Of a stretch of DNA of 64,000 nucleotides, positions 52,201 through 56,089 are shown piece by piece. Source of the stretch: Datnioides undecimradiatus. Taxonomy: Eukaryota > Chordata > Actinopteri > Lobotiformes > Datnioididae. The stretch spans positions 2,670,612 to 2,734,611 of the forward strand of contig WARS01000065.1 in assembly GCA_008933995.1 (NCBI GenBank), written 5' to 3'. The number at the start of each line of letters is the position of its first letter. Within the stretch, counting starts at the first letter, position 1. A model generated the notes under the pieces. That model saw only the letters and a list, made by a program, of their open reading frames with translations. It was not told the DNA's origin and made no database searches. The position numbers and the translations under genes were made by a program.

Positions 52201-55047
52201 GCACTGAATGAAATACAATGGCTCCTAACCCAGATCTGAAGGGATACAGTTTGAACGTTTTCAGTGTGTTGTAGATTTAATTCTGTCTCGCTGGAGGTTT
52301 TTTTCCCTGCTACTCTTTCTCATCCTTCGTGCCCTTGACACACCCTTTTGGCGATCAGCTGTTTTTTACTCCTTCCTCCTGTACTATTCCCTATTCACTT
52401 TTTTGTCCTCCTCCTGTCCTGAGGAATGTTTTTTGGAGTACCCAGTACTGTCTGATATCCCCTCCTATCTAACATTGATCATGTCTCTTTCTCCTTTTGT
52501 GGGCTACAGCATCCCTTTTAATCACTCCCCTCCTAATAGCAGTGCTGTCCCAAATGTTCAAAAACTGATGTTAACTTGACCAAATCGTTGTATCCACAGG
52601 GGGAGAAGGGAAAGAAGGGCAAAAAAGGGCCTAAGGGCGAGAAAGGAGAACAGGGTGCCCCTGGATTAGATGCACCCTGCCCATTGGTATGTCCGAACTG
52701 TGAGCTGGAAAACCCCTCCCAGCCGTGTAGAGCAGTCGTCCCAAACAAGGATGAGCGCCCTGTGGCTAAACCGATACCCATCTTCCACCACACCATAGCA
52801 ACCTGAAACACAGAGTCTATTACTCTTCTCGAACTATGCAGTCCAGATGCAAAAACATGCCATTAAATGCTGAAAACATATCATTTTTGACTGGATCGTG
52901 GTATCATACAGCTCACAGGGCAGCTCCTCCCTCACCCCGTCCCCTTGTGTCCGTCATAGTGGACGGAGGCAGGGGTTAAGGGTCATCCACCTCTCTCCCA
53001 GTAACACTCCTAGGTCATCTTTGCAAACAGGGTTTCCGGGGATTTAAGGGTGAAAAGGGGGAACCAGGGCAGCCAGGTCTGGACGGGCTGGATGCCCCAT
53101 GCCAATTGGTACAGTATTTCTCTTTTTCCTCCACCTCTTAACCATGCATGCCGCTCACCTTCAGTCATTACTGAAAGCAAACCATGCATGACTCGAGAGC
53201 TTGACGATCATGAACACGCCTTATTTAAATCTATATTTTCCATTCATGGGTTTTAGGGAAAAAAAAACAACACACACAAGCATATACTTTACTAACTTCC
53301 TGACCGCAAGCAGCCTCTTTTAGATAATACACATGATTACAAGTGAAATATACAGAATAAACCTGTGATTATTGGTGTAATTGATACTTAAATCTATCCC
53401 TCTAACTGAATCCTTCCACTTCCCTGATTAAACTGGAAAAAAAAGTTCTGCTTAAATCCTGTTTCCTCTCAGCTGATTCCTCCATGGACCCAGTTACCTA
53501 TTTAACCTGATGCTAACACAGACTCCTCTACTGATGCCCATGCTACCAGCACATAGACCCCTCCTCTACTCTGTTAACTCCCCCTTTTTCCCTTCCTGTA
53601 TTTGTACCAATTGGGCCAGACGGTGACACAAAGAGAAAACCAGTAGAATTAGAAAATGAAGAGTTTTTATTTTCATGCTTTTTCTGAATATGATAGGCAT
53701 CAAAGTTTTAACACTGTGGGTGGACGTGTTAGTGTTTAAAGTCTAGAACTTTAAAAGGCCACAGTGATTGTGCAATCATAGTGTATGTATGTAGCAAAAT
53801 GAAATAAGGTAAGAAACCATCCATGCATCACTTTTGTCATCTCATCAAATCACATCTACATTCATTGACTTGAGCCAGGTACAACATCTTTATTGTTTAG
53901 AAACTTCTCGGTTGTAATAAAATCAGAGAGTAGATTCATCAACATACTGATGTGCATGAGCCACTGTACATTTTGCTGTGTATGACCTGCATGAATGAGA
54001 ATACACTTGCGGTTGTCTTTAGATGTAATATTTCATATGAATTTACCGTAACACCTAGAGGTAGAAAGGAACTTAATTTCACATCGAGTGCAGTGATTTG
54101 CAGAAATGGAATTTGTGATGGAAATGCTTGTCACAAGTCAGCAGCTCCAGCTGAAACAAATCTATATCAGTTCTGAGGCCTCAATACCCAGGCAGAAGTT
54201 TGCTATCCCCATGTAAAAAACAAATTCAAAACAAAGTAAAATTCATGTGTTTCATCGAAGCTCTCGGATGAAAACTTCTCCATTTGCTTCTGATTTGATG
54301 CAGAGCTTGATTTCACTCAGTTTGGCCGTTTGCCTGTGTCAAAACTTTCCATGATGTAACTGTGGTGTAGGCAGGATGGGAGATTTTGTCTCTATCTCCA
54401 ACATGCGATTTCAGCTTATTAATTGGAATGCGTTCTTGCCACGAATACCTAAAAGTCTGACATATGTCTTGTGTTCTTGTGAGTTACAGTTGACATTTAT
54501 CACACTTTGGTCCACTGTGTAAGCTGCATCTGTTCATGACAAACCCCCCATTCCAGTTTCAGTCCTCATAGTTTTTTTTTTTTCCCTTCCCTGCTACTCT
54601 CCTCTAAACAGGGCCCAGATGGATTACCAATGCCTGGGTGCTGGCAGAAGGTAAGACAAGTATATGTTTGAGTAACATGACAGGTTTCAGAAGCGCACCT
54701 ACACATTTACACAATGAACAAAATATAAGGGCCAATACTTTGAAGCTATAGTAAAGGGACTACTTGTACCTTTAGAGACTGGAAAGGGGAATCAAAATCA
54801 TAGTTTGGACTGTGAATCAGTTACTCTTTCCTGTGAAATGAGTATTGAGAGGGTTCCTAATATTTTGTTCCCTCCTTGTCAGTTCATTTTTTCACATGTG
54901 GGTCTCTGCTTCCTTATGTTTGCATGGGTTTTTCTGTCAAATGAGTCATAACAAGTGTGTCAAACCAGACTGTCAAGTCATGAAACAATGTAAAAAAAAC
55001 ACGTCCATGTTCATGTCCTTCTCTCTCCTGTGTTTTTCTTGCAGTGA
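10221..55047 (+). CDS. col25a1: Collagen type XXV alpha 1 chain (CLAC-P homologue), 3' part of a multi-exon gene
   Basis: Type II transmembrane collagen of the MACIT group (with XIII and XXIII). In mammals it acts at the cell surface or is shed by furin, is needed for motor axon entry into muscle, and its ectodomain binds amyloid-beta fibrils. Seen here: 33 coding exons plus a terminal exon, all GT-AG, all phase 0, lengths 24-117 bp, mostly multiples of 9 encoding Gly-X-Y triplets. Order: end of COL1, NC2 linker (18712), long COL2, NC3 linker (44922-45446), COL3, then NC4 with DAPC and PMPGCWQK cysteines. With the 53031 version of the C-terminal exon the window encodes 547 residues; the human protein from the same point is about 508 by recall. 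The difference matches the two extra exons at 48808 and 49250. The exons for cytoplasmic, transmembrane and furin-site segments were looked for in 1-10220 and not found. COL13A1 and COL23A1 are excluded by the NC2, TEIIDYNGN and PMPGCWQK segments, which match type XXV. Confidence 0.95.
10355..10590. repeat. Two oppositely oriented fragments of the same teleost repeat, copy 3
   Basis: The left part (about 10370-10425) reads TTTAGCTTGGCGCAAAGATC then GGAAGCAGAGGGAAAC, the strand opposite to copies 1 and 2. The right part (about 10490-10550) ends in GAGAGTGGTATCAATCTT, the same strand as copies 1 and 2. Confidence 0.5.
11403..11419. repeat. Poly(A) tract, 17 A
   Basis: Homopolymer run in an intron, directly visible. 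Confidence 0.9.
12139..12158. repeat. CCCA-type short tandem repeat
   Basis: CCCCCCACCCACCCACCCAC, followed at 12186-12206 by a CT-rich stretch. Simple repeat only. Confidence 0.8.
12444..12470 (+). CDS. col25a1: col25a1 exon: GDQGDQGPR (last Gly-X-Y of COL1)
   Basis: 27 bp, phase 0, acceptor CTTCTGCAG, donor GTATGT. Human GEQGDQGPR differs at one residue. Confidence 0.9.
17683..17742 (+). CDS. Candidate col25a1 cassette exon [20 protein letters not shown]
   Basis: A 60-bp open segment, a multiple of 3 and phase 0, preceded by a good pyrimidine tract and TTTAG and followed by GTTTGT (acceptable donor with G at +5). It starts with two Gly-X-Y triplets, as all neighbours do, then leaves the collagen pattern, so it would extend the NC2 linker. 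It sits between the exons encoding GDQGDQGPR and [10 protein letters not shown] know no counterpart in the human reference protein. It could be an alternative exon, a fish-specific exon or a chance pseudo-exon. Confidence 0.45.
18470..18487. repeat. Poly(A) tract, 18 A
   Basis: Homopolymer run about 225 bp upstream of the NC2 exon. Confidence 0.9.
18712..18783 (+). CDS. col25a1: col25a1 exon: NC2 linker with basic LIKRRLIK motif
   Basis: 72 bp, phase 0, acceptor CTGCTCAG, donor GTAGTG. Encodes 24 residues starting [10 protein letters not shown] and ending LIKRRLIK, identical to the human segment as I recall it. No Gly-X-Y pattern, so it separates COL1 from COL2. The basic cluster corresponds to human residues 181-188, reported as the amyloid-beta-interacting region. 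The leading ATG is internal, not a start codon. Confidence 0.93.
18784..19417 (+). other. col25a1 intron
   Basis: 634 bp. No additional exon, repeat or motif recognised. Confidence 0.75.
19418..19534 (+). CDS. col25a1: col25a1 exon: long proline-rich COL2 start
   Basis: 117 bp, 39 residues, phase 0, acceptor CACACAG, donor GTGAGT. Starts [15 protein letters not shown] and ends [15 protein letters not shown]. The longest coding exon here. It has one GPP triplet more than human by recall. Confidence 0.95.
19535..20733 (+). other. col25a1 intron
   Basis: 1.2 kb. No further exon or recognisable element. Confidence 0.75.
20734..20769 (+). CDS. col25a1: col25a1 exon: [12 protein letters not shown]
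   Basis: 36 bp, phase 0, acceptor GCTATAG, donor GTAAGC. Corresponds to human GEPGKPGEQGLM. Confidence 0.9.
20803..20940 (+). repeat. Degenerate teleost interspersed repeat, copy 4 (opposite orientation to copies 1-2)
   Basis: Contains TGAACTTTTTGGGAAA, CTTTCAGTTAGATGAAAGC and CAGCTTAGCTTAATAT, collinear with the complement of copies 1 and 2. Heavily diverged. Confidence 0.4.
22866..22903. repeat. Purine-rich GGA/GAA tract
   Basis: All-purine stretch apart from a single T, ending in five GAA/AAG units. Low-complexity sequence. Confidence 0.75.
26747..26773 (+). CDS. col25a1: col25a1 exon: GPEGPEGQK
   Basis: 27 bp, phase 0, acceptor TTCATAG, donor GTAAGA. Equivalent to human GPLGPPGQK. Confidence 0.9.
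26774..28323 (+). other. col25a1 intron
   Basis: About 1.55 kb. AT-rich, no additional exon recognised. Confidence 0.75.
28324..28368 (+). CDS. col25a1: col25a1 exon: [15 protein letters not shown]
   Basis: 45 bp, phase 0, acceptor CTTGCAG, donor GTAAGG. Human GSIGAPGIPGMNGQK aligns without gaps. Confidence 0.92.
28369..30357 (+). other. col25a1 intron
   Basis: About 2 kb. The 163-codon ORF inside it (28681-29172) has no domain or collagen pattern and crosses no splice signals; I treat it as chance. A 15-A run lies at 30256-30270. Confidence 0.7.
30358..30402 (+). CDS. col25a1: col25a1 exon: [15 protein letters not shown]
   Basis: 45 bp, phase 0, acceptor TCCATAG, donor GTCTGG. The donor is weaker than its neighbours (C at +3, G at +5 kept), so this exon may be skipped at some rate. 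Equivalent to part of human GEPGLPGAVGQNGIPGPK. Confidence 0.85.
30403..31053 (+). other. col25a1 intron
   Basis: 651 bp, very AT-rich, no feature seen. Confidence 0.75.
31054..31080 (+). CDS. col25a1: col25a1 exon: GEMGERGEK
   Basis: 27 bp, phase 0, acceptor CCAACAG, donor GTAACC. Equivalent to human GEPGEQGEK. Confidence 0.9.
31959..32030 (+). repeat. Diverged direct repeat, unit A
   Basis: Shares GAGGAGCCA(G/A)AT, GTTAAC(G/A)TAAA and AAAGAGCCAGCAGG words, in order, with unit B about 380 bp downstream. Probably two copies of one mobile element. Confidence 0.6.
32343..32424 (+). repeat. Diverged direct repeat, unit B
   Basis: Partner of the unit at 31959. Similarity appears to continue weakly past the end (TTTCTAACTGAAAT versus CTTCTAACTGAGGAAT). 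Confidence 0.6.
32690..32945 (+). repeat. Teleost interspersed repeat remnant (TTTCATGGCAATCCATC family)
   Basis: Contains TTTCATGGCAATCCATC, TGAGATATTTCA twice, CATGGAGGCGCTAGAGGA, GGATCACCAAAGTCATTA and AGTCTGGACCACAGAAGT. I know this word set as a very common dispersed fish repeat. Family name not assigned. It encodes nothing. Confidence 0.65.
33360..33404 (+). CDS. col25a1: col25a1 exon: [15 protein letters not shown]
   Basis: 45 bp, phase 0, acceptor ATCACAG, donor GTACGT. Human GDAGENGPKGDTGEK aligns without gaps. Confidence 0.93.
34981..35005. repeat. (TG)12 microsatellite
   Basis: Perfect dinucleotide run, directly visible. Confidence 0.95.
35130..35330. other. GC- and CpG-enriched intronic patch
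   Basis: Unusually many CG dinucleotides (ATGCGGTAACACGG, GGTATGGCGAGCACGG, GTCGGACCGCG) inside otherwise AT-rich intron. No splice-flanked ORF. May be an intragenic CpG island, an enhancer or a foreign insertion. Confidence 0.35.
35862..35966 (+). repeat. Possible tRNA-derived SINE head plus hairpin
   Basis: TGGCACAGCGG fits a Pol III A box and GTTTTGAATCC is close to a B box, but the spacing (about 20 nt) is shorter than in a tRNA. A perfect 6-bp inverted repeat CAGGGC/GCCCTG with a 6-nt loop lies at 35949-35966. Family unknown. Confidence 0.3.
37291..37305. repeat. Poly(A) tract, 15 A
   Basis: Homopolymer run, directly visible. Confidence 0.9.
38075..38107 (+). CDS. col25a1: col25a1 exon: [11 protein letters not shown] (collagen interruption)
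   Basis: 33 bp, phase 0, acceptor TTCTCAG, donor GTGAGA. 11 residues, so it breaks the triplet register (GSS-AA-GIK). Human [11 protein letters not shown] shares the same interruption, which supports gene identity. Confidence 0.95.
38108..38531 (+). other. col25a1 intron
   Basis: 424 bp, nothing recognised. Confidence 0.75.
38532..38567 (+). CDS. col25a1: col25a1 exon: [12 protein letters not shown]
   Basis: 36 bp, phase 0, acceptor TATTACAG, donor GTAAAG. Human GEPGESGRPGQK. Confidence 0.92.
38568..40555 (+). other. col25a1 intron
   Basis: About 2 kb. The 150-codon ORF at 38838-39290 has no domain and is treated as chance. No other element seen. Confidence 0.75.
40556..40600 (+). CDS. col25a1: col25a1 exon: [15 protein letters not shown]
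   Basis: 45 bp, phase 0, acceptor TGTGTAG, donor GTAAAT. Identical to the human peptide as recalled. Confidence 0.95.
40601..42116 (+). other. col25a1 intron
   Basis: About 1.5 kb, no exon or repeat recognised. Confidence 0.75.
42117..42179 (+). CDS. col25a1: col25a1 exon: 21-residue Gly-X-Y block ending GLPGTK
   Basis: 63 bp, phase 0, acceptor TTGTCAG, donor [18 protein letters not shown] then GLPGLPGTK. One residue (L for I) differs from human. Confidence 0.95.
42180..43421 (+). other. col25a1 intron
   Basis: 1.2 kb, nothing recognised. Confidence 0.75.
43422..43490 (+). CDS. col25a1: col25a1 exon: [11 protein letters not shown] / [12 protein letters not shown] with a G-X imperfection
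   Basis: 69 bp, 23 residues, phase 0, acceptor CCGTGTAG, donor GTCAGT. The GPP-GK-GEK step lacks one residue of a triplet. Human GPPGRGERG has the same break, so it is a conserved helix interruption. Confidence 0.94.
43491..44232 (+). other. col25a1 intron
   Basis: 742 bp. Holds a reverse-strand CTCF-like motif (43606-43619). Nothing else. Confidence 0.7.
43606..43619 (-). promoter_or_regulatory. CTCF-like motif (weak)
   Basis: The reverse complement reads GCTCTAGGTGGCAG, close to the vertebrate CTCF core. Motif only, no occupancy evidence. Confidence 0.25.
44233..44277 (+). CDS. col25a1: col25a1 exon: [15 protein letters not shown]
   Basis: 45 bp, phase 0, acceptor TATGGCAG, donor GTGAGC. 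Human GKQGESGTRGPKGSK. Confidence 0.94.
44569..44613 (+). CDS. col25a1: col25a1 exon: [15 protein letters not shown]
   Basis: 45 bp, phase 0, acceptor CACATTAG after a long T-rich tract, donor GTGAGC. Human GDRGEKGDSGAQGPR. Confidence 0.93.
44614..44921 (+). other. col25a1 intron
   Basis: 308 bp, with the CTCF-like motif described at 44787 and nothing else. Confidence 0.7.
44787..44800 (+). promoter_or_regulatory. CTCF-like motif
   Basis: CCACCAGGTGGCAG agrees well with the vertebrate CTCF core consensus. Located in an intron, divergent to the weaker site at 43606. Motif match only. Confidence 0.35.
44922..44999 (+). CDS. col25a1: col25a1 exon: end of COL2 and NC3 linker (TEIIDYNGN)
   Basis: 78 bp, 26 residues, phase 0, acceptor ATGTGCAG, donor [17 protein letters not shown] followed by [15 protein letters not shown]. 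The non-collagen part matches human [15 protein letters not shown] and is a diagnostic type XXV segment. Confidence 0.96.
45000..45422 (+). other. col25a1 intron
   Basis: 423 bp, nothing recognised beyond the pyrimidine-rich acceptor region of the next exon. Confidence 0.75.
45423..45446 (+). CDS. col25a1: col25a1 micro-exon: KITTITVT (NC3)
   Basis: 24 bp, phase 0, acceptor CTACTGCAG, donor GTAATT. Human has RITTLTVT at this place. Too short for ORF-based detection and the smallest coding exon here. Confidence 0.92.
45447..46802 (+). other. col25a1 intron
   Basis: About 1.36 kb. Includes a 15-T run (45895-45909) and, downstream of it, a 15-nt splice-flanked segment (45971-45985) discussed under findings. 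Confidence 0.7.
45895..45909. repeat. Poly(T) tract, 15 T
   Basis: Homopolymer run, directly visible. Confidence 0.9.
46803..46847 (+). CDS. col25a1: col25a1 exon: [15 protein letters not shown] (start of COL3)
   Basis: 45 bp, phase 0, acceptor TGTTCAG, donor GTAAAA. Human [15 protein letters not shown]. Confidence 0.94.
47024..47068 (+). CDS. col25a1: col25a1 exon: [15 protein letters not shown]
   Basis: 45 bp, phase 0, acceptor CTTTCAAG, donor GTGAGT. Human GEQGSPGIPGMDGEQ. Confidence 0.92.
47204..47284 (+). CDS. col25a1: col25a1 exon: [13 protein letters not shown] ... GLPGLP
   Basis: 81 bp, 27 residues, phase 0, acceptor TGTCTCAG, donor GTAAGA. Human [13 protein letters not shown] block aligns without gaps. 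Confidence 0.95.
47408..47470 (+). CDS. col25a1: col25a1 exon: [18 protein letters not shown] + GPS
   Basis: 63 bp, 21 residues, phase 0, acceptor TCATTTAG, donor GTAAGT. Human GANGMKGEKGDSGMPGPQ followed by GPS. Confidence 0.95.
47541..47565. repeat. Perfect inverted repeat in a short intron
   Basis: AATTTCACATT, GTG, then AATGTGAAATT: an 11-nt stem with a 3-nt loop, about 50 nt upstream of the next exon. May fold in the pre-mRNA. Confidence 0.7.
47616..47666 (+). CDS. col25a1: col25a1 exon: [17 protein letters not shown] (triplet interruption)
   Basis: 51 bp, 17 residues, phase 0, acceptor TTTGCAG, donor GTGAGT. Begins with Ile-Ser rather than Gly, giving the GPS-IS-GPP break also present in human (GPSIIGPPG). 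Confidence 0.95.
47667..48521 (+). other. col25a1 intron
   Basis: 855 bp, nothing recognised. Confidence 0.75.
48522..48548 (+). CDS. col25a1: col25a1 exon: GPHGFPGPK
   Basis: 27 bp, phase 0, acceptor ATTTTCAG, donor GTAAGT. Human GPHGLPGPK. Confidence 0.93.
48808..48888 (+). CDS. col25a1: col25a1 exon: [16 protein letters not shown] ... GPLGLP (not in recalled human reference isoform)
   Basis: 81 bp, 27 residues, phase 0, acceptor TTTTTCAG, donor GTGAGT. Clean Gly-X-Y block with strong splice sites, hence a real exon. The recalled human protein goes straight from GPHGLPGPK to GTDGPMGP, so this exon may be alternative or lost from that isoform. Confidence 0.92.
48889..49249 (+). other. col25a1 intron
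   Basis: 361 bp, with a (GT)10 run at 49029-49048 and nothing else. Confidence 0.75.
49029..49048. repeat. (GT)10 microsatellite
   Basis: Dinucleotide run, directly visible. Confidence 0.9.
49250..49285 (+). CDS. col25a1: col25a1 exon: [12 protein letters not shown] (not in recalled human reference isoform)
   Basis: 36 bp, phase 0, acceptor ACCACACAG, donor GTGAGT. With the exon at 48808 it accounts for the 39-residue excess over the human sequence. Confidence 0.9.
49286..49843 (+). other. col25a1 intron
   Basis: 558 bp, nothing recognised apart from a short C-rich patch near 49355. Confidence 0.75.
49844..49897 (+). CDS. col25a1: col25a1 exon: [18 protein letters not shown]
   Basis: 54 bp, phase 0, acceptor TTTGCAG, donor GTAAGG. 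Human GTDGPMGPHGPAGPK. Confidence 0.94.
49984..50037 (+). CDS. col25a1: col25a1 exon: [18 protein letters not shown]
   Basis: 54 bp, phase 0, acceptor TTTGTAG, donor GTAAGC. The [12 protein letters not shown] end is identical to human. Confidence 0.95.
50299..50325 (+). CDS. col25a1: col25a1 exon: GAAGTPGLD
   Basis: 27 bp, phase 0, acceptor TGTTTTCAG, donor GTAAGT. Corresponds to human GKDGEPGLD. Confidence 0.9.
50326..51126 (+). other. col25a1 intron
   Basis: 801 bp, AT-rich, with a TTA trinucleotide repeat at 50578-50604. No exon. Confidence 0.75.
50578..50604. repeat. (TTA)n microsatellite, about 9 units
   Basis: Trinucleotide run, directly visible. Confidence 0.85.
51127..51180 (+). 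CDS. col25a1: col25a1 exon: [18 protein letters not shown]
   Basis: 54 bp, phase 0, acceptor TTTTACAG, donor GTAGAT (A at +5, weak). Human GFPGPRGEKGDLGEKGEK. The weak donor precedes the two alternative-looking C-terminal exons. Confidence 0.93.
51181..52599 (+). other. col25a1 intron
   Basis: 1.4 kb, nothing recognised. Confidence 0.75.
52600..52686 (+). CDS. col25a1: col25a1 alternative C-terminal exon, type XIII-like ([11 protein letters not shown])
   Basis: 87 bp, 29 residues, phase 0, acceptor ATCCACAG, donor GTATGT (strong). Lys-rich Gly-X-Y block starting [13 protein letters not shown] and ending [11 protein letters not shown]. That end matches the COL13A1 ending as I recall it ([11 protein letters not shown]) better than the human type XXV one. 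It ends at the same position as the next exon (DAPC-X-L), so the two look mutually exclusive. If the donor is not used, the frame stays open to a TGA at 52804-52806. Confidence 0.85.
52687..52806 (+). CDS. Candidate read-through extension: alternative C-terminus of col25a1
   Basis: 40 positions continuing in frame after [20 protein letters not shown] first, then a basic/proline stretch ending HHTIAT and TGA. A variant poly(A) signal ATTAAA lies at 52862-52867. The cysteine-rich start and the ATTAAA are suggestive, but 40 open codons occur by chance often enough that this stays unproven. Confidence 0.3.
   Translation, partial: VCPNCELENPSQPCRAVVPNKDERPVAKPIPIFHHTIAT
53031..53108 (+). CDS. col25a1: col25a1 C-terminal exon, standard type XXV form ([11 protein letters not shown])
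   Basis: 78 bp, 26 residues, phase 0, acceptor GCAAACAG, donor [22 protein letters not shown] then [10 protein letters not shown]. Human differs at one residue (V for F). The DAPC cysteine probably takes part in C-terminal disulfide bonding of the trimer. Confidence 0.95.
53109..54611 (+). other. col25a1 intron
   Basis: 1.5 kb, no third alternative C-terminal exon found. A T-rich tract (54572-54583) belongs to the next acceptor. Confidence 0.75.
54612..54650 (+). CDS. col25a1: col25a1 last coding exon: [13 protein letters not shown] (NC4)
   Basis: 39 bp, phase 0, acceptor CTAAACAG, donor GTAAGA. Identical to the human C-terminus as recalled. It is followed by an intron, with the stop codon in the next exon. 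Confidence 0.96.
54651..55044 (+). other. col25a1 final intron
   Basis: 394 bp. Ends in TTTTTCTTGCAG. If retained, the reading frame would continue beyond WQK. Confidence 0.8.
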
Positions 55048-56071
55048 TCACTCTAACCTGAAACGCATGGAGTTTGTAAATAATGCTTCTTTTATGGTAT
55101 TTATAGTTTTTTTAATGGATAAAAAAGTCTAAAAGAAAAGAAGTCTATGTGTACGATGATACGAAAAAGAGTTAACCGTCCCGAGTGTCACGCCCCAAGC
55201 TGCTTCTACTCACATCACCGTGTGGAAAAAGAAACCCATGTGTGTCTGCTCTCTCACACCCACATCGTGGTGGAGTTCAGATCCTTGGCTGGCAGCAGAA
55301 CTTGTTTCTGTAGTCTTTGCATGGCTCGGACTGGAGCGTCGCAGCTTGGCCAGATTCACAGGGGTTGAAAAGCAGACGTGAAAAGGAGCAGGAGGAGGAA
55401 GTGGAGGAGGGGGATCTGGACTGGCTCTCTAACACCAAACGCTAGGTGTTTTGTGTTGTTTCGTCTCAACAAGCTCACCACCCATCCATGCAGCACCATT
55501 TTCTAAAAGACTAAAAAAAAAAAAAGAGACTGTGCCAAACAGAACATTGCACCCCGACCCTGCAAAAGCATGAGTAGTATACTGAAACTATATTTATATG
55601 TATTGTACATACATTGTCACTGTTTTGTGGTAACGTCATGGCTTCTGCAGAAAAGAAAAAAACAACACTAACATAAACAAAACAACCCCTGAGCTCTGAA
55701 TTAGTAATTTTTGCTTTCCTTTAATCTTCCCAAGGGAGTCACGCCATGGCTGGTAGCCTGAAAATCCCCAGAAAGTAAAGCTGTTGGTTATTGTTGCTTT
55801 ATTGTGGTGATGCCTGCACAGAGGGTATGATATCAGCAGGTTTTCACTGTTGCACTCTCGTGGCTCAGCATCAACACCCTCATCATCATCATCACCAGTG
55901 TGGTACCTCCCAGCCACACATCTCCGGAAAAGAGGGGAGAACTTAGCAGACTCTCTGCACTGATGGGAAAACAAATCAGGCTCACGTGGATTTGAGATTG
56001 GACAGGCCTGCTCGGAGAACCCCCTCTGAGCACGGGAATGGATTTTGCAGGAGAGTCGCCAAGAGTCTCAT

Positions 56072-56089
56072 TGATCTCCATGGAGATCA
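56072..56089. repeat. 18-bp perfect palindrome in the 3' UTR
   Basis: TGATCTCCATGGAGATCA is its own reverse complement. Confidence 0.8.

Noticed and set aside
53608-53635. CCAATTGGGCCAGACGG, resembling the spliced junction of the last two C-terminal exons
   Set aside because: Only about 17 nt similar, no acceptor, and the frame does not continue to GLPMPGCW. Probably coincidence rather than a retrocopy.
53918-53930. AATAAAATC as a poly(A) signal
   Set aside because: Lies inside the intron before the conserved [13 protein letters not shown] exon; no GT-rich element follows closely. Not supported as a 3' end.
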